Shown here: positions 11,572-20,278 of the stretch, one piece after another
Layout of the letters: each line of letters opens with the position of its first letter
How positions within the stretch are numbered: position 1 is the first letter of the stretch
Assembly (NCBI GenBank): GCA_027604685.1
Contig: JADHYX010000165.1
Location: 17,464-46,169 of the forward strand
Reading direction: 5' to 3'
DNA from: Lobulomyces angularis
Lineage: Eukaryota > Chytridiomycota > Chytridiomycetes > Lobulomycetales > Lobulomycetaceae
DNA length: 28,706 nt
Translations under genes and position numbers: made by a program
The notes under the pieces: model-generated
The model's input: the letters and a program-made list of their open reading frames with translations, nothing else
What the model was told of the DNA's origin: nothing
The model's database searches: none

Positions 11572-11987
11572 TATTTTCGAATATCTGAATTGTTTTCAGC
11601 ACATAAATATTTTGGGTGATTTACATTTTTTGATTTACTAAAAAAAATTTTTTTTCATTACAAATTAACTTTTTTTCTTGAAGTAATTTATATCTATCTT
11701 TCTTCTTATTTCAAAATAATGATTACATTTCTTTATAAGACTAATTCTAATTTAAAATTCAAGCAATTCCATGAACCAAAAAATTGGCTTTAAGTGAAAA
11801 TTAAAAATTTTAAACAAAAATTAAATATATTAAAGTATTAAATTTCTTACAAAGTCAATTAATTTAGAGAAAAATCTATTACCAATATTAAAGGGACGAT
11901 TTTAGGGTGCAAATTATTTATACTGTACTTTTAACCTACTTAAAAAATTTCACCTAATCTGTGTAACATTTCCTATCCAACTACAAA
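11572..11987. promoter_or_regulatory. Divergent intergenic region, IQ-motif gene / RPL28
   Basis: 416 bp between two start codons on opposite strands. AT-rich; the last 60 bases before the RPL28 start include pyrimidine-rich patches, common near ribosomal protein gene starts, but I can assign no specific factor site. No ORF or RNA gene seen. Confidence 0.5.
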
Positions 11988-12862
11988 ATGGTTAGTAACT
12001 CTATTCATCTCATCCATTCAAACCTTAGATTGACCTATGCTTGTCCTACTACAATTCAAATTTACTTCAACATTCCTCTATTTTAAATTGCAACAAATCT
12101 TCTAAACAAATCCTATTTCTTCCATTAATTATGATGCCATTAAAAAATCAACAATTTCTATTTAGCCAACTATTTTTAAATCTGAAATTATTAAATCATA
12201 ACTTATTCATCGATTATTTTACAGCAACTTAAATTTTTGATATAATAAAATTTAATTCTTATTTTTCAAAATTAGACCACCAGATTATCAAAAAACAGAA
12301 AGAAGAGAGGACACGTTTCAGCAGGGCACGGTCGTGTTGGTGTGTGTTTTAATTACTTTTATAGTAAATTTTTTTTTTTCGCTACTTAGGTAAACATAGA
12401 AAGCATCCCGGAGGTAGAGGTTTAGCTGGTGGTCAACATCATCACAGAATTAATATTGATATGTACCATCCTGGTTATTTTGGAAAAGTTGGTATGCGTT
12501 ATTTCCACAAAACAAATCAGCAATTTCACTGTCCTATTATTAATCTTGATAAACTATGGGCACATGTTCCTGAGGATCTTAGAAAAGCTGCAGAAAAAAA
12601 TCCAAAAGGATCTGTCCCTGTCCTTGATACTTTAAAATTAGTATTTTTACTTTTCCTACTTCAAATTGTTAACTATTTTCAAAGGGTTATGGTAAAGTCT
12701 TAGGAAATGGAGTTCTACCAAATATTCCACTAATTGTTAAAGCCAGATATGTGAGTAAAAGAGCTGAAGAAAAAATCGTTGCTGCTGGAGGGTATAAAAA
12801 AAATTTGATTTTTTATAATTTTTTTACTTCACAAAATTAGACAAGTGGAGCTTATTGCTTAA
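11988..12862 (+). CDS. RPL28: 60S ribosomal protein uL15 (yeast L28, animal L27A)
   Basis: Large-subunit ribosomal protein of the cytosolic ribosome. Five exons: 11988-11990 (the ATG alone), 12276-12339, 12390-12640, 12685-12791, 12841-12862; 148 residues, the same length as human L27A. Seen: [83 protein letters not shown] and a final QVELIA, all family signatures. The start codon is separated from codon 2 by a 285-nt intron, the longest in the window; the other introns are 44-50 nt. I chose this ATG because it gives [15 protein letters not shown], which aligns at residue 1 with fungal proteins, and because it sits directly before a GTTAGT donor. An additional 5' UTR intron cannot be excluded. 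Confidence 0.95.
11991..12275 (+). other. Long first intron of RPL28, directly after the start codon
   Basis: 285 nt, GTTAGT donor and AAATTAG acceptor, about six times the usual intron length here. Introns at or just after the start codon are common in fungal ribosomal protein genes and sometimes regulate expression or host snoRNAs. A near-C-box (ATGATGC, about 12131) and a CTGA (about 12181), with short AATT-type flanks, are visible, but spacing and C-box match are poor, so no snoRNA is called. Confidence 0.7.
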
Positions 12863-13354
12863 GTATTACAGACCAAGTAAATTAAGTTGATCCCTACTTG
12901 TTACTTATAATGAATTAAATAATTAAATACAATGTTTTGTTTTTTACAAAGGGAAATTTTTTTTTTCAAATTTGCATAGATAAACATTGCTTTCAATAAT
13001 ATTGAAATATCCTTGCTAAGACTAAAAATATTCACAAGCTATTCCTAGCTCAATTACCTAGTAGAAAAAATTAATAATATTGTTAGAAAAAATGAAACAG
13101 ATTTTATTAGATGAGAAGAATATATTTTTCATAAAACAGGGTGAGAAAAGAAAAAGTAAACCCTCTCACTTTTCTATCATTAATCACAGTTTATGCCGAA
13201 GTTTACCATGTCATATGTTTATATTTTAGATATATTTTGGTTTCAGTTTTTTTGTTGATTGGCTAACGTAAAATAATAAGAAAAAAAAAAATTATCAGAC
13301 AGTGCCGTTATAATTAAATTAGAGAAATTTTTAAATTACTCATCACTAAAAAAT
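12863..13354. other. Intergenic, RPL28 to CFAP97-like gene
   Basis: 492 bp, both neighbours on the plus strand. AT-rich. An ATTGG (reverse CCAAT) pentamer near 13257-13261, about 95 bp before the next start codon, could be a CCAAT-box element, but a pentamer is weak evidence. No ORF, RNA gene or repeat seen. Confidence 0.5.
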
Positions 13355-15709
13355 ATGGATAGTTTCTATGATAATAATGAGGAAGTCTTTCCATTAACGG
13401 AAAACGGAAATGAGCAACTTGGTTTTTTGGAAAACAATGAACAAACAATAAACGGTGATAACTCTGAACTAGTTTGCAATATTGATAATATGGAGGAAAA
13501 CGAAGTATATAACAATGTCGGAGAGAATCCCAGTAGCGATTTCCTAATTCCCCAGGATAGTAGGGGATTTGAGAAAGTAATAACCTGTGATGATGAAAAT
13601 GAAAACAATGAAGAAAAAAAAATATTTAAATTAGAAACTGAAGATGACACTAAAGAAGAAACCTCCGCTAATTCTGATGAATGCAAAGAACAGAACTCCG
13701 TTGAAGATTCAACTATAGAAACTTTCACCGTCCTTGATGAAATTGAACAAAACACCGAAAAGCACTCAAGTGTTTGTGAGCAATCTCATAAGTTTAAGGT
13801 TACTGAAGAATCTGATCATAATGCGGATACTGAAAAAGAAACTGAGAGCAATGTTTCAACAGTTGTTGAAAAAAATGATGAATTTGACGCTAAAATTTTT
13901 GATGGAACGGAGAGTGAAGGGTGCCCATATACAGACCTTGAGAGAGAGCAGTTTTTAAAAGAATTAGAAGAAACCTTATCCTCTGACTATGCTAAAAATA
14001 TTTTGAATAAAGCTGCTCGAAAAATTACTGATCCATATCCCTATAGGTATCAAAATTGAACACTATGCAGCTTTAGTTATGTCCTTATTTCTGTTACTCT
14101 ATAATACAAAATTTACATCCTTTTTAAAAAAATTTTTTTTTTGAATAGACATTATCTCTCCTACGATGCAGTAACAAGTAAATACTTAGCTTACAAATGG
14201 AAAAATGCAGAAAAAATAAAGTTTCATGACAGACTTAGCCACATAAAACCTGCAGTAGACAACAAACCTCCCCCAAATAGAAGACATGTACACACTAAGT
14301 TAAAACTTCATTTTTCTAATCAAGGTTAATTTTACCATCCAAACCCTTTTTGTTTCAAAATTTAATCCTTAATAATTCTAGTTCGACAAAAGGATATCGA
14401 AAATAGCAACAAAAAACTGTATGAAAGAATTAGGAAGATTGTTAAAACTGATACCCAAAACTCTCATCTGGATAAAGTTTTTAACCAAAAAAACCATCTG
14501 TTTGCGTTTGCGGGAGAGAAACGAAGGATCAAAGAAAAACTTGATTCTGAGAATGATGTATAATAAAAAAATAATGTTAATATTGTTTATTGCTATTTTC
14601 AAAGAGATTACTAATCAAGTTGGAAGAAAAAAAATCTGCTTATGAAAATAGAAAGTTTTTAAACGAAAGATTGACAACTGTAAACTATCTAAAAAACATT
14701 TCGGGTTATCCAGCATCGTTTATTAATGAATACGAAAGATTAACAATATTAAAAAAAAATTCCAAAAACTTTAATAAGCTTCCAATACGCCAAAATAGTA
14801 CGAGTGTCTTAGATAACTGTAATGTGCATTTTAATCAACGAGGACAAGAAGCTGCTAAAATTGACTATTCAAAATTATTATTGAAAAAGGAATTGGATTT
14901 GCCTACCTTGTTACCTAAAATTAAAACTGCTGATGTTAAAAAAACAGATAAATACAGTGGAGCTACTATTCAACGAGAAAACAGTCCAATTGAAAATGTG
15001 AGAACACTTGAAGTGCAAGGTAAATTAAAAAAAAACCTGCTACTAAACTTTTTTACTGACTAAAACTATTGTCAAAAAAAAAAAAAATCAAGCTACTGTT
15101 GATAAATTTGACAGTGAAATAGAGAAAAGCTGTGATGATGATGGTGTTTGTAACAATGCATTTTATGAATCAAAAAGAAATGAAAATGACGAAGAGTCTC
15201 AGTTTGTGATAGACACTAAAGAAATTGATCAAAATTTTTCACAAAACGGGTTAAATGAAAACCACATCGACAAAAAAGTATGCTCCATAACTGAGTTCCA
15301 AGGTGTAGGAGATTTGAATCAAGAAAATGCAGAAGAACCTTTAATTTTAGATAATTCGCAACTGAACGAAATTTTAAAGGAAAAGGGGATGATGTTAACT
15401 GAGAAAAATGGACATAATGTTGAAGGTGAAGAAATAGATGCACCCATAAACAGTGAAGAAATCCATTACAGTAATAAAATTTCCACCGAAGAACAAGACT
15501 GTTCTGAGCTACAAAAGGAAGATGAAAGTGAAAATCAACTAACATTGGATTTGGAGAAAGAAATTGAATTTGAACATGAAGATAACGCTTTTGAAGAGTA
15601 TATAGAAGAAGAAAGAGATGATAATAATGCCAGTCAAGTTAATGAAGTAAGCAATAAGACTGATGAAGAAGCTGAGACGAATTTTGATCATGATGATTTT
15701 TTTTCCTAA
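13355..15709 (+). CDS. CFAP97/Hemingway-domain protein with acidic N- and C-terminal arms
   Basis: Five exons: 13355-14046, 14149-14324, 14382-14557, 14605-15019, 15093-15709; 691 residues. Seen: residues 1-230 are rich in Glu, Asp, Asn and Ser and look disordered; the core, about 231-361, contains HDRLSHIKPAVDNKPPP (257-273), RRHVHTKLKL, KDIENSNKKLYERI and KEKLDSENDRLLIKLEEKKSAY; from about 490 the chain is again strongly acidic. The core has the order of the CFAP97 (KIAA1430/Hemingway) domain as I know it: K-P-x-V-D-x-K-P-P, then H, then two EN-type helices followed by KL. Family members act in motile cilia and sperm flagella. Assignment rests on motif recall, not a search. The first intron (102 nt) is longer than usual, so the boundary near residue 231 could shift. 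Intron 15020-15092 leaves an A-rich exon border. Human CFAP97 is about 530 residues; the extra length lies in the acidic arms. Confidence 0.78.
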
Positions 15710-16146
15710 ATATTGAATAGAAGGAGTGCAATATTTAGGTTAAATTTAACATTGGTATACATATTTTGTTGAAAGTTAAAAGACATAATAACAATAGTTC
15801 AAATTATAATTATTTACGTTGATATTATAAAAGCAATATGATTTTAAAATAAAATAAAAAAACTAACTCTTTTTTCTCCTAATAAATAATTTACTCTATT
15901 TAACGTGAAGTTTGAAGGCAACTAATTTTTTATACCAACTGTTGCAGTAAAAAAAACGTCTTTCTAACTATACTATTACAAATAAAAATTTAGGAAATTA
16001 ATACAGAATACAAATGCCTTTCTGATAAGATAAAAATGAAAAAAATAAAAAAAAAATTAAAAATAAATAACAAGAATGAAAATGAAATGATTAAAAAAAG
16101 AAGAAAAAAAAAAGATGATTGATAAAATCTTTAATAATAATTTAAG
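15710..16146. other. Convergent intergenic region with polypurine tract
   Basis: 437 bp between the stop codons of the CFAP97-like gene (plus) and the LAMMER kinase (minus). It holds AATAAA-like hexamers and, at about 16020-16130, a long A-rich, nearly pyrimidine-free plus strand. Probably 3' UTRs and low-complexity spacer; no gene seen. Confidence 0.6.
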
Positions 16147-17936
16147 TCAGTCATATTTTGAAGAAAAAAAAGGATGGTTAAGTGCCTCTCTAGCTGTTAA
16201 TCTCCTTTTTGGATCGTATTGCAGTAACTTTTTAACTAAATCCACAAAGTGTTGATGAAATGAATCATCTTTTTGTAAATTTAGCATCGATGAAATTGGT
16301 TTCATTGCTTTCACATATTTTAAGCTGTTGGAAGTTGTTTCCGCTATTGGATATTTGACGGCATTTCCGTAAAAATATTTCTGGGTTTCTGATCTAAAAT
16401 ATTATAACTAAATTACAAGTTTTCTTTTTAATTCATTTTACCCAAGTTCATCTATAATTTCTACTGGAAATCTACCCAATGAGGCCTGCATCATGGCTAA
16501 ATGCTCCAAACTAAAACAAAATTTTTTAATTTCTACCAATGTATCAAAGGTTACTTGTCATGAGTTTGAAAAAGTGCATCACCAGTGCAAAATTCCACTA
16601 AAATACAACCAACTGACCATAAATCGCAGGGAAATGACCATCCTGTTTGTAGTAAGATTTCTGGTGCTCTGTAATGCCTTGTGGAAACTATTGTCGAATG
16701 ATAATCCTCCTCAAATATTGCGCTTCCAAAGTCAATTAGCCTAATTTCCGTGTTTATTAGCTCATTTCCTTTTCTCGACCGACTCCGAGTCTTGGATAAA
16801 GATGTTTTGGAGTCCACCAACATTAAATTTTCTACCAAATGTTAATTAATTAGAATTAAAAGACTAAGTATAAAAATTTGGTGTCAACACAAGAAAGTAA
16901 ACAATATTAAAAAACGCATAACCCTCTGTAAAAAATTAAATGTGATTGGTTACCAGGTTTTAAATCGGTATGTATCAAATTCAAATCATGTATAAATTTT
17001 ACTGAATTTAAAATTTGTTTGGCAAATTCTCTTATATGCCTCAATGGAAATGGTTTGAAATCATTTGCCTTCATAAAATCAAACATTGAAATACTTAACT
17101 TTTCAAAAACCATACATATGTGATGCCGATAATCAAAGCACTCTATCAAATGAATACAACGGCTACATTATAAATTTTTACTTAGTATTTGGTTATTTTT
17201 ATGCCTTATCACACTTACTTTACATTATTAGGATCATGCTTTTTCAGTTCATTCAAAATTTGTATTTCAACTTTAGCAGCTTCTCGGTATTTTTGTACTG
17301 ATCTAATAATTTTTATTGCTTTATAATTTCTACTGAGTCTGTCATAGCATTCAACTACTTTTCCAAACGTTCCTTGACCCAGTAGTTTAACAATAGTGTC
17401 TAATGAAAAAATAAAGATCAGTAAAAAAAAAATGTTGATAAATTTGCTAGCCCATACATCGTGAAGTCAAATCCGAGTCCAACTTAATTACGTAATGACC
17501 ATCTTTTTCATCATAATGCTTCTGCTGACGATTTGTAGAGGACGTCGTTGAAACGTCAGAATCGTTCTAAATCAGAAGAAAAAAGATTATTTTAAAAAAA
17601 ATTGCTTTGTAGATTTTAATTTCAGAATATAAAATTAATATATCAATTTTTACTTACGTCATAATTATCTTTTCCTCTAGAATAATATTTTGGAGGATAC
17701 CTGCTTCTATCTAGGAAACTTTTTTCTCTTTCAAACTGTTTTGCTTGATTCCCTTTTTTTCTTTTATTGCTGTTTTCAGTTTTACTATTAACTGTACACA
17801 CAGGTGAGGTATCAGAATCTAGAGTTAAATCAATAATAACTGAAGAATTATTTTTGGATATTGAACGGGGTGTAGTTTTATCAATATTTGTTGAAGGTGC
17901 TAATTTTGGTCTTTTCCTTTGTGCAGTTGAAATCAT
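16147..17936 (-). CDS. KNS1: LAMMER (CLK/Kns1-type) dual-specificity protein kinase
   Basis: Nuclear kinase family that phosphorylates SR-type splicing factors and, in yeast, Pol III regulators. Seven exons on the minus strand: 17936-17658, 17566-17458, 17399-17219, 17162-16954, 16831-16555, 16510-16442, 16393-16147; 456 residues. Seen: glycine loop LLGQGTFGKVVE, Lys in YKAIKIIRSVQKYREAA, HTDLKPEN, DFGSA, STRHYRAPEI, WSVGCILVEF, the LAMMER-type motif EHLAMMQ, and ARETALHP-like closing helix AREALNHPFF. A short Arg/Ser insert (SLSKTRSRSRKG) sits between HTDLKPEN and DFGSA. The N-terminal extension carries basic stretches (RKRPK, NKRKKG) compatible with nuclear import and VIIDLT at residues 33-38 followed by acidic residues, a classical SUMO-interacting pattern. 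The fourth intron (122 nt) is long; splicing there is fixed by the need for KPEN. Confidence 0.95.
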
Positions 17937-18231
17937 TAAAAATATTTTATCTTAATAATTTATATTAAATTTATTAAGGACAACAAGAAAAAAATTAAAT
18001 TTTTTCGATATTTAAAATTAAAATTGCTATTATTTCTTTCTTATTTTTACAAACAGTTTTTTTTTTTCGGAGGAAACTGTAATTTAATAAAAACTCAACG
18101 CGTGGAAGAAAAAGGATATATGAATAAATATAAAACTTAACAAAAAATAAAATACCGAAAAAAGAATTGGATATATTAGAAAGGTAGTTTTAAATAAATT
18201 ATTATTTTTTCATTNNNNNNNNNNATTCTAT

Positions 18232-18256
<25 letters not shown>
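17937..18256. other. Intergenic, RIB1 3' end to kinase 5' end
   Basis: 320 bp between the kinase start and the RIB1 stop, both minus-strand genes. AT-rich, with long T runs and a 10-N gap, so its true length is uncertain. No gene seen. Confidence 0.6.
18215..18224. other. Assembly gap (10 N) beside a T homopolymer
   Basis: Ten Ns are followed within 10 bases by a run of about 23 T ending just before the RIB1 stop region. A fixed 10-N block usually marks a scaffold join of unknown size; the homopolymer probably caused the break. Confidence 0.98.
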
Positions 18257-18263
<7 letters not shown>

Positions 18264-19315
18264 GAGATATTTAAAGGGATTTCTAGTAAATGATTCATTT
18301 TTTCTACTTTAGCAATTATGTATCCATCCAATTCTCTAAAATTATCAGAGGAACTTCCCACACTACTCGTAGAGGCAGTTTTTTTCATGGTTAAAAGGCC
18401 CTTTAATGCTCTACTATCCGCTTCTTCTTCAACTACCACGTCTGGTCTCCAATGAGATGGTATCATTTCTAGCCTCTCCTCAATAACAATACCATCTCTT
18501 TCTAAACTATTTATTTTCAAAGGGTTATTCGTCATTAACCTAACCTTTTCTATTCCTAAATCCTTTAAAATTAAAGCGGCTATTGTATAGTCTCTTGAAT
18601 CAGGTGGATGATCAAGTAAAACATTGGCAGTTACGGTATCGTGACCAAGATCTTGTAAGTTGTAAGCTTTTAATTTATCTAACAACCCTATTCCTCGACC
18701 TTCTTGCTTTAAATAAACTATAACTCCTTCTCCTTCAATATTCATAATACTCATCGCTTCATAGAGTTGATCCTAAGATGAATTAAATTAGGTTTTTTTA
18801 TTAACGAAAAAGTTGAATTTAAAAAATTTAAGTTTGCAGTTACTTACAGCGCAATCACATCGACAAGAAAATAATGTCTCACCGGTGAAACAAGAAGAAT
18901 GAAGTCTAGTCAAAATCGAGGATTTAGCCTTAGTATGTACACCATTACGTTGAAGATGACTGAAATTTAAAATTTGAGTTCCATTTATATGGGCGTTATT
19001 GTAAGCCTCTTGGTTATCTAGATTTGAGGGCACCGAAGAATCGATTGAGGGTTGAAAGGAAGAAGAGTCGTTTGATATAACTGTTGCACCTCTAACTATT
19101 CTATCATGATTTGTTTCATTTTCTCTAACTTTTTCCAATGTTTTTGATTTCAAATTTGGGCCGTAAACTAAAGCAATGTGTTCCTCTTGGTCTAAAGTGT
19201 TTTTGTAGAGTAGGGTTCTGAAAGTACCATGAGTTTTAGTAGGAATTCTAGTACTGACTTTACATTCCAAGACCGGTAAATTAAAACTAGTCGTTGATGT
19301 GGGCATAAATGACAT
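18257..19315 (-). CDS. RIB1: GTP cyclohydrolase II
   Basis: First committed enzyme of riboflavin synthesis: it opens the GTP imidazole ring, releasing formate and pyrophosphate. Two exons on the minus strand, 19315-18848 and 18772-18257, with a 75-nt intron; 327 residues. Seen: EEHIALVYG, RLHSSCFTGETLFS, zinc ligands C142, C153 and C155 with the bacterial spacing (11 and 2), catalytic segment YLKQEGRGIGLLDKLKAY, DTVTAN, VRLMTNNPLKI and a C-terminal KVEKMNHLLE as in the E. coli enzyme. No DHBP-synthase domain is fused, which is the fungal arrangement. An extra Cys (C151) precedes RCDC where bacteria have a hydrophobic residue, and about 75 Ser/Asn-rich residues separate the first strand from RLHS. 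Start chosen at the first in-frame ATG, with the core aligned from residue 14. Confidence 0.95.
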
Positions 19316-19842
19316 GTATAATTGTATTTTTTTGTTTTTTAGTTTTTTTTTTTTTTAATTCGGAAAAAATATTTTTAATTGTCCACTCATACATAACATT
19401 GAGTCAAAATTGTGATGAAGAGGGCACCTATATCCAATAAGAGATTGGCTTAAAGGCAGTAATTAACTCAACCTTTGCTGCAACTCTCCAGGCTGGTCTG
19501 TTGTGCGTGTGTGAACACTGTTGGCTGAATGTGGATTAATAAGCAATATTTGTTACGTGTTTTTAAATCTTAAATAGGCATGCTGTAAAATTAATTCAAA
19601 ATTGATCATCTTTTAAATACAGATTTTTGCTTCTTAAAGCACAAACAATATCCAACCTCTATAATTTACTAATCAACATCTTTTCCATGATGAAAAAGCT
19701 GTCTGCTACATAATTCATCTGAGTTTACATTAAATAAAATAAAAAATCAACAATAAACTAAAATCAACTATAACCACAGTTTGGCAATTCTGTTTGCCAT
19801 TTTTGAAAATCTATTGAGTAGAAAAAAAAACCAACTCAAACG
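19316..19842. other. Intergenic, CMC2-like 3' end to RIB1 5' end
   Basis: 527 bp, both neighbours on the minus strand. The RIB1-proximal end is T-rich; a less AT-rich patch lies at about 19410-19545 and is described separately. No ORF longer than about 30 codons that resembles a known protein. Confidence 0.6.
19410..19545. other. Less AT-rich non-coding patch, possible structured RNA
   Basis: This stretch is visibly richer in G and C than its surroundings and contains no recognisable coding sequence in any frame. Seen on the plus strand: GTGATGA (19412-19418, a C-box match), a hairpin CCAAT-AAGAG-ATTGG (19434-19448), an A-box-like TGGCTTAAAGG (19446-19456), a hairpin GTGT-GTGA-ACAC with a GNRA-type loop (19507-19518) and CTGA (19525-19528, a D-box match). 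There is no terminal stem joining the C- and D-like boxes and no Pol III B-box, so no class can be named. It could also be the RIB1 promoter. Confidence 0.25.
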
Positions 19843-20118
19843 CTAAATACCCAACTCTTTATTAGATTTTTCCCATGCTGCTCTGGATCTTTCCCCTCTT
19901 TCTCTACTTTCTTTTTTCTTCTTTGCCACCTACACGGAATAATGCATTAGCACTCATACAAATTTATAAATTGTATTCCTAACCTCTCTATCCATACAAG
20001 ACAAAAAAATTTTTTGATATGAGTCACAACTTCCAGAAGCTCTTTCATAAAGAGTAGTACCGTCAACACAAACTTTAAAATTTTTAAATAAATCGTCGCA
20101 TTCTTTAAATAACGTCAT
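19843..20118 (-). CDS. CMC2: Small twin-CX9C mitochondrial protein, CMC2-like
   Basis: Two exons on the minus strand, 20118-19984 and 19929-19843, with a 54-nt intron; 73 residues. Seen: two perfect CX9C units, CDDLFKNFKVC (7-17) and CDSYQKIFLSC (31-41), 13 residues apart, followed by a basic tail with KKKKESRERGERSRAAWEK. Twin-CX9C proteins are imported into the intermembrane space by Mia40 and many assist cytochrome c oxidase assembly. Spacing and the SRERG tail fit CMC2 best among the families I recall; the conserved MHPxL start of CMC2 is missing, so another CHCH protein is possible. Start is the only ATG before the first CX9C; an unseen upstream exon is possible. It is divergent from ROGDI. 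Confidence 0.72.
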
Positions 20119-20278
20119 CAATAGAGATAATTTTCAAAACTGGGATATCTGCAGTACCGTTAGTAAAGTTTTATGCTTTAAGTAAAGTTAATTGTATCCT
20201 TTTTAATAATTTGATATAAGTTAAATAATTTCAACAAAAATTTTCTAACTAAAAAAAAAAATTAGGGTTTAAGGATTA
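20119..20278. promoter_or_regulatory. Shared divergent promoter region, CMC2-like / ROGDI
   Basis: 160 bp between the two start codons on opposite strands must contain both promoters. AT-rich; no site can be named. Confidence 0.45.

Noticed and set aside
12041..12232. ORF inside the first RPL28 intron
   Set aside because: Low-complexity Leu/Asn/Phe-rich translation with no family resemblance; it is intronic AT-rich sequence.
13366..13755. Minus-strand ORF of 129 codons opposite the CFAP97-like gene
   Set aside because: It is the Ser/Phe-rich complement of Glu/Asp-rich codons; the plus strand has the start, splice-consistent frame and family domain.
16020..16130. Polypurine stretch as a transposon end or origin
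   Set aside because: No terminal repeats, target duplications or coding remains; simple A-rich spacer between converging 3' ends fits better.
19446..19456. tRNA gene suggested by an A-box-like word
   Set aside because: No matching B-box (GGTTCGANTCC) lies at a suitable distance on either strand and no cloverleaf can be drawn.
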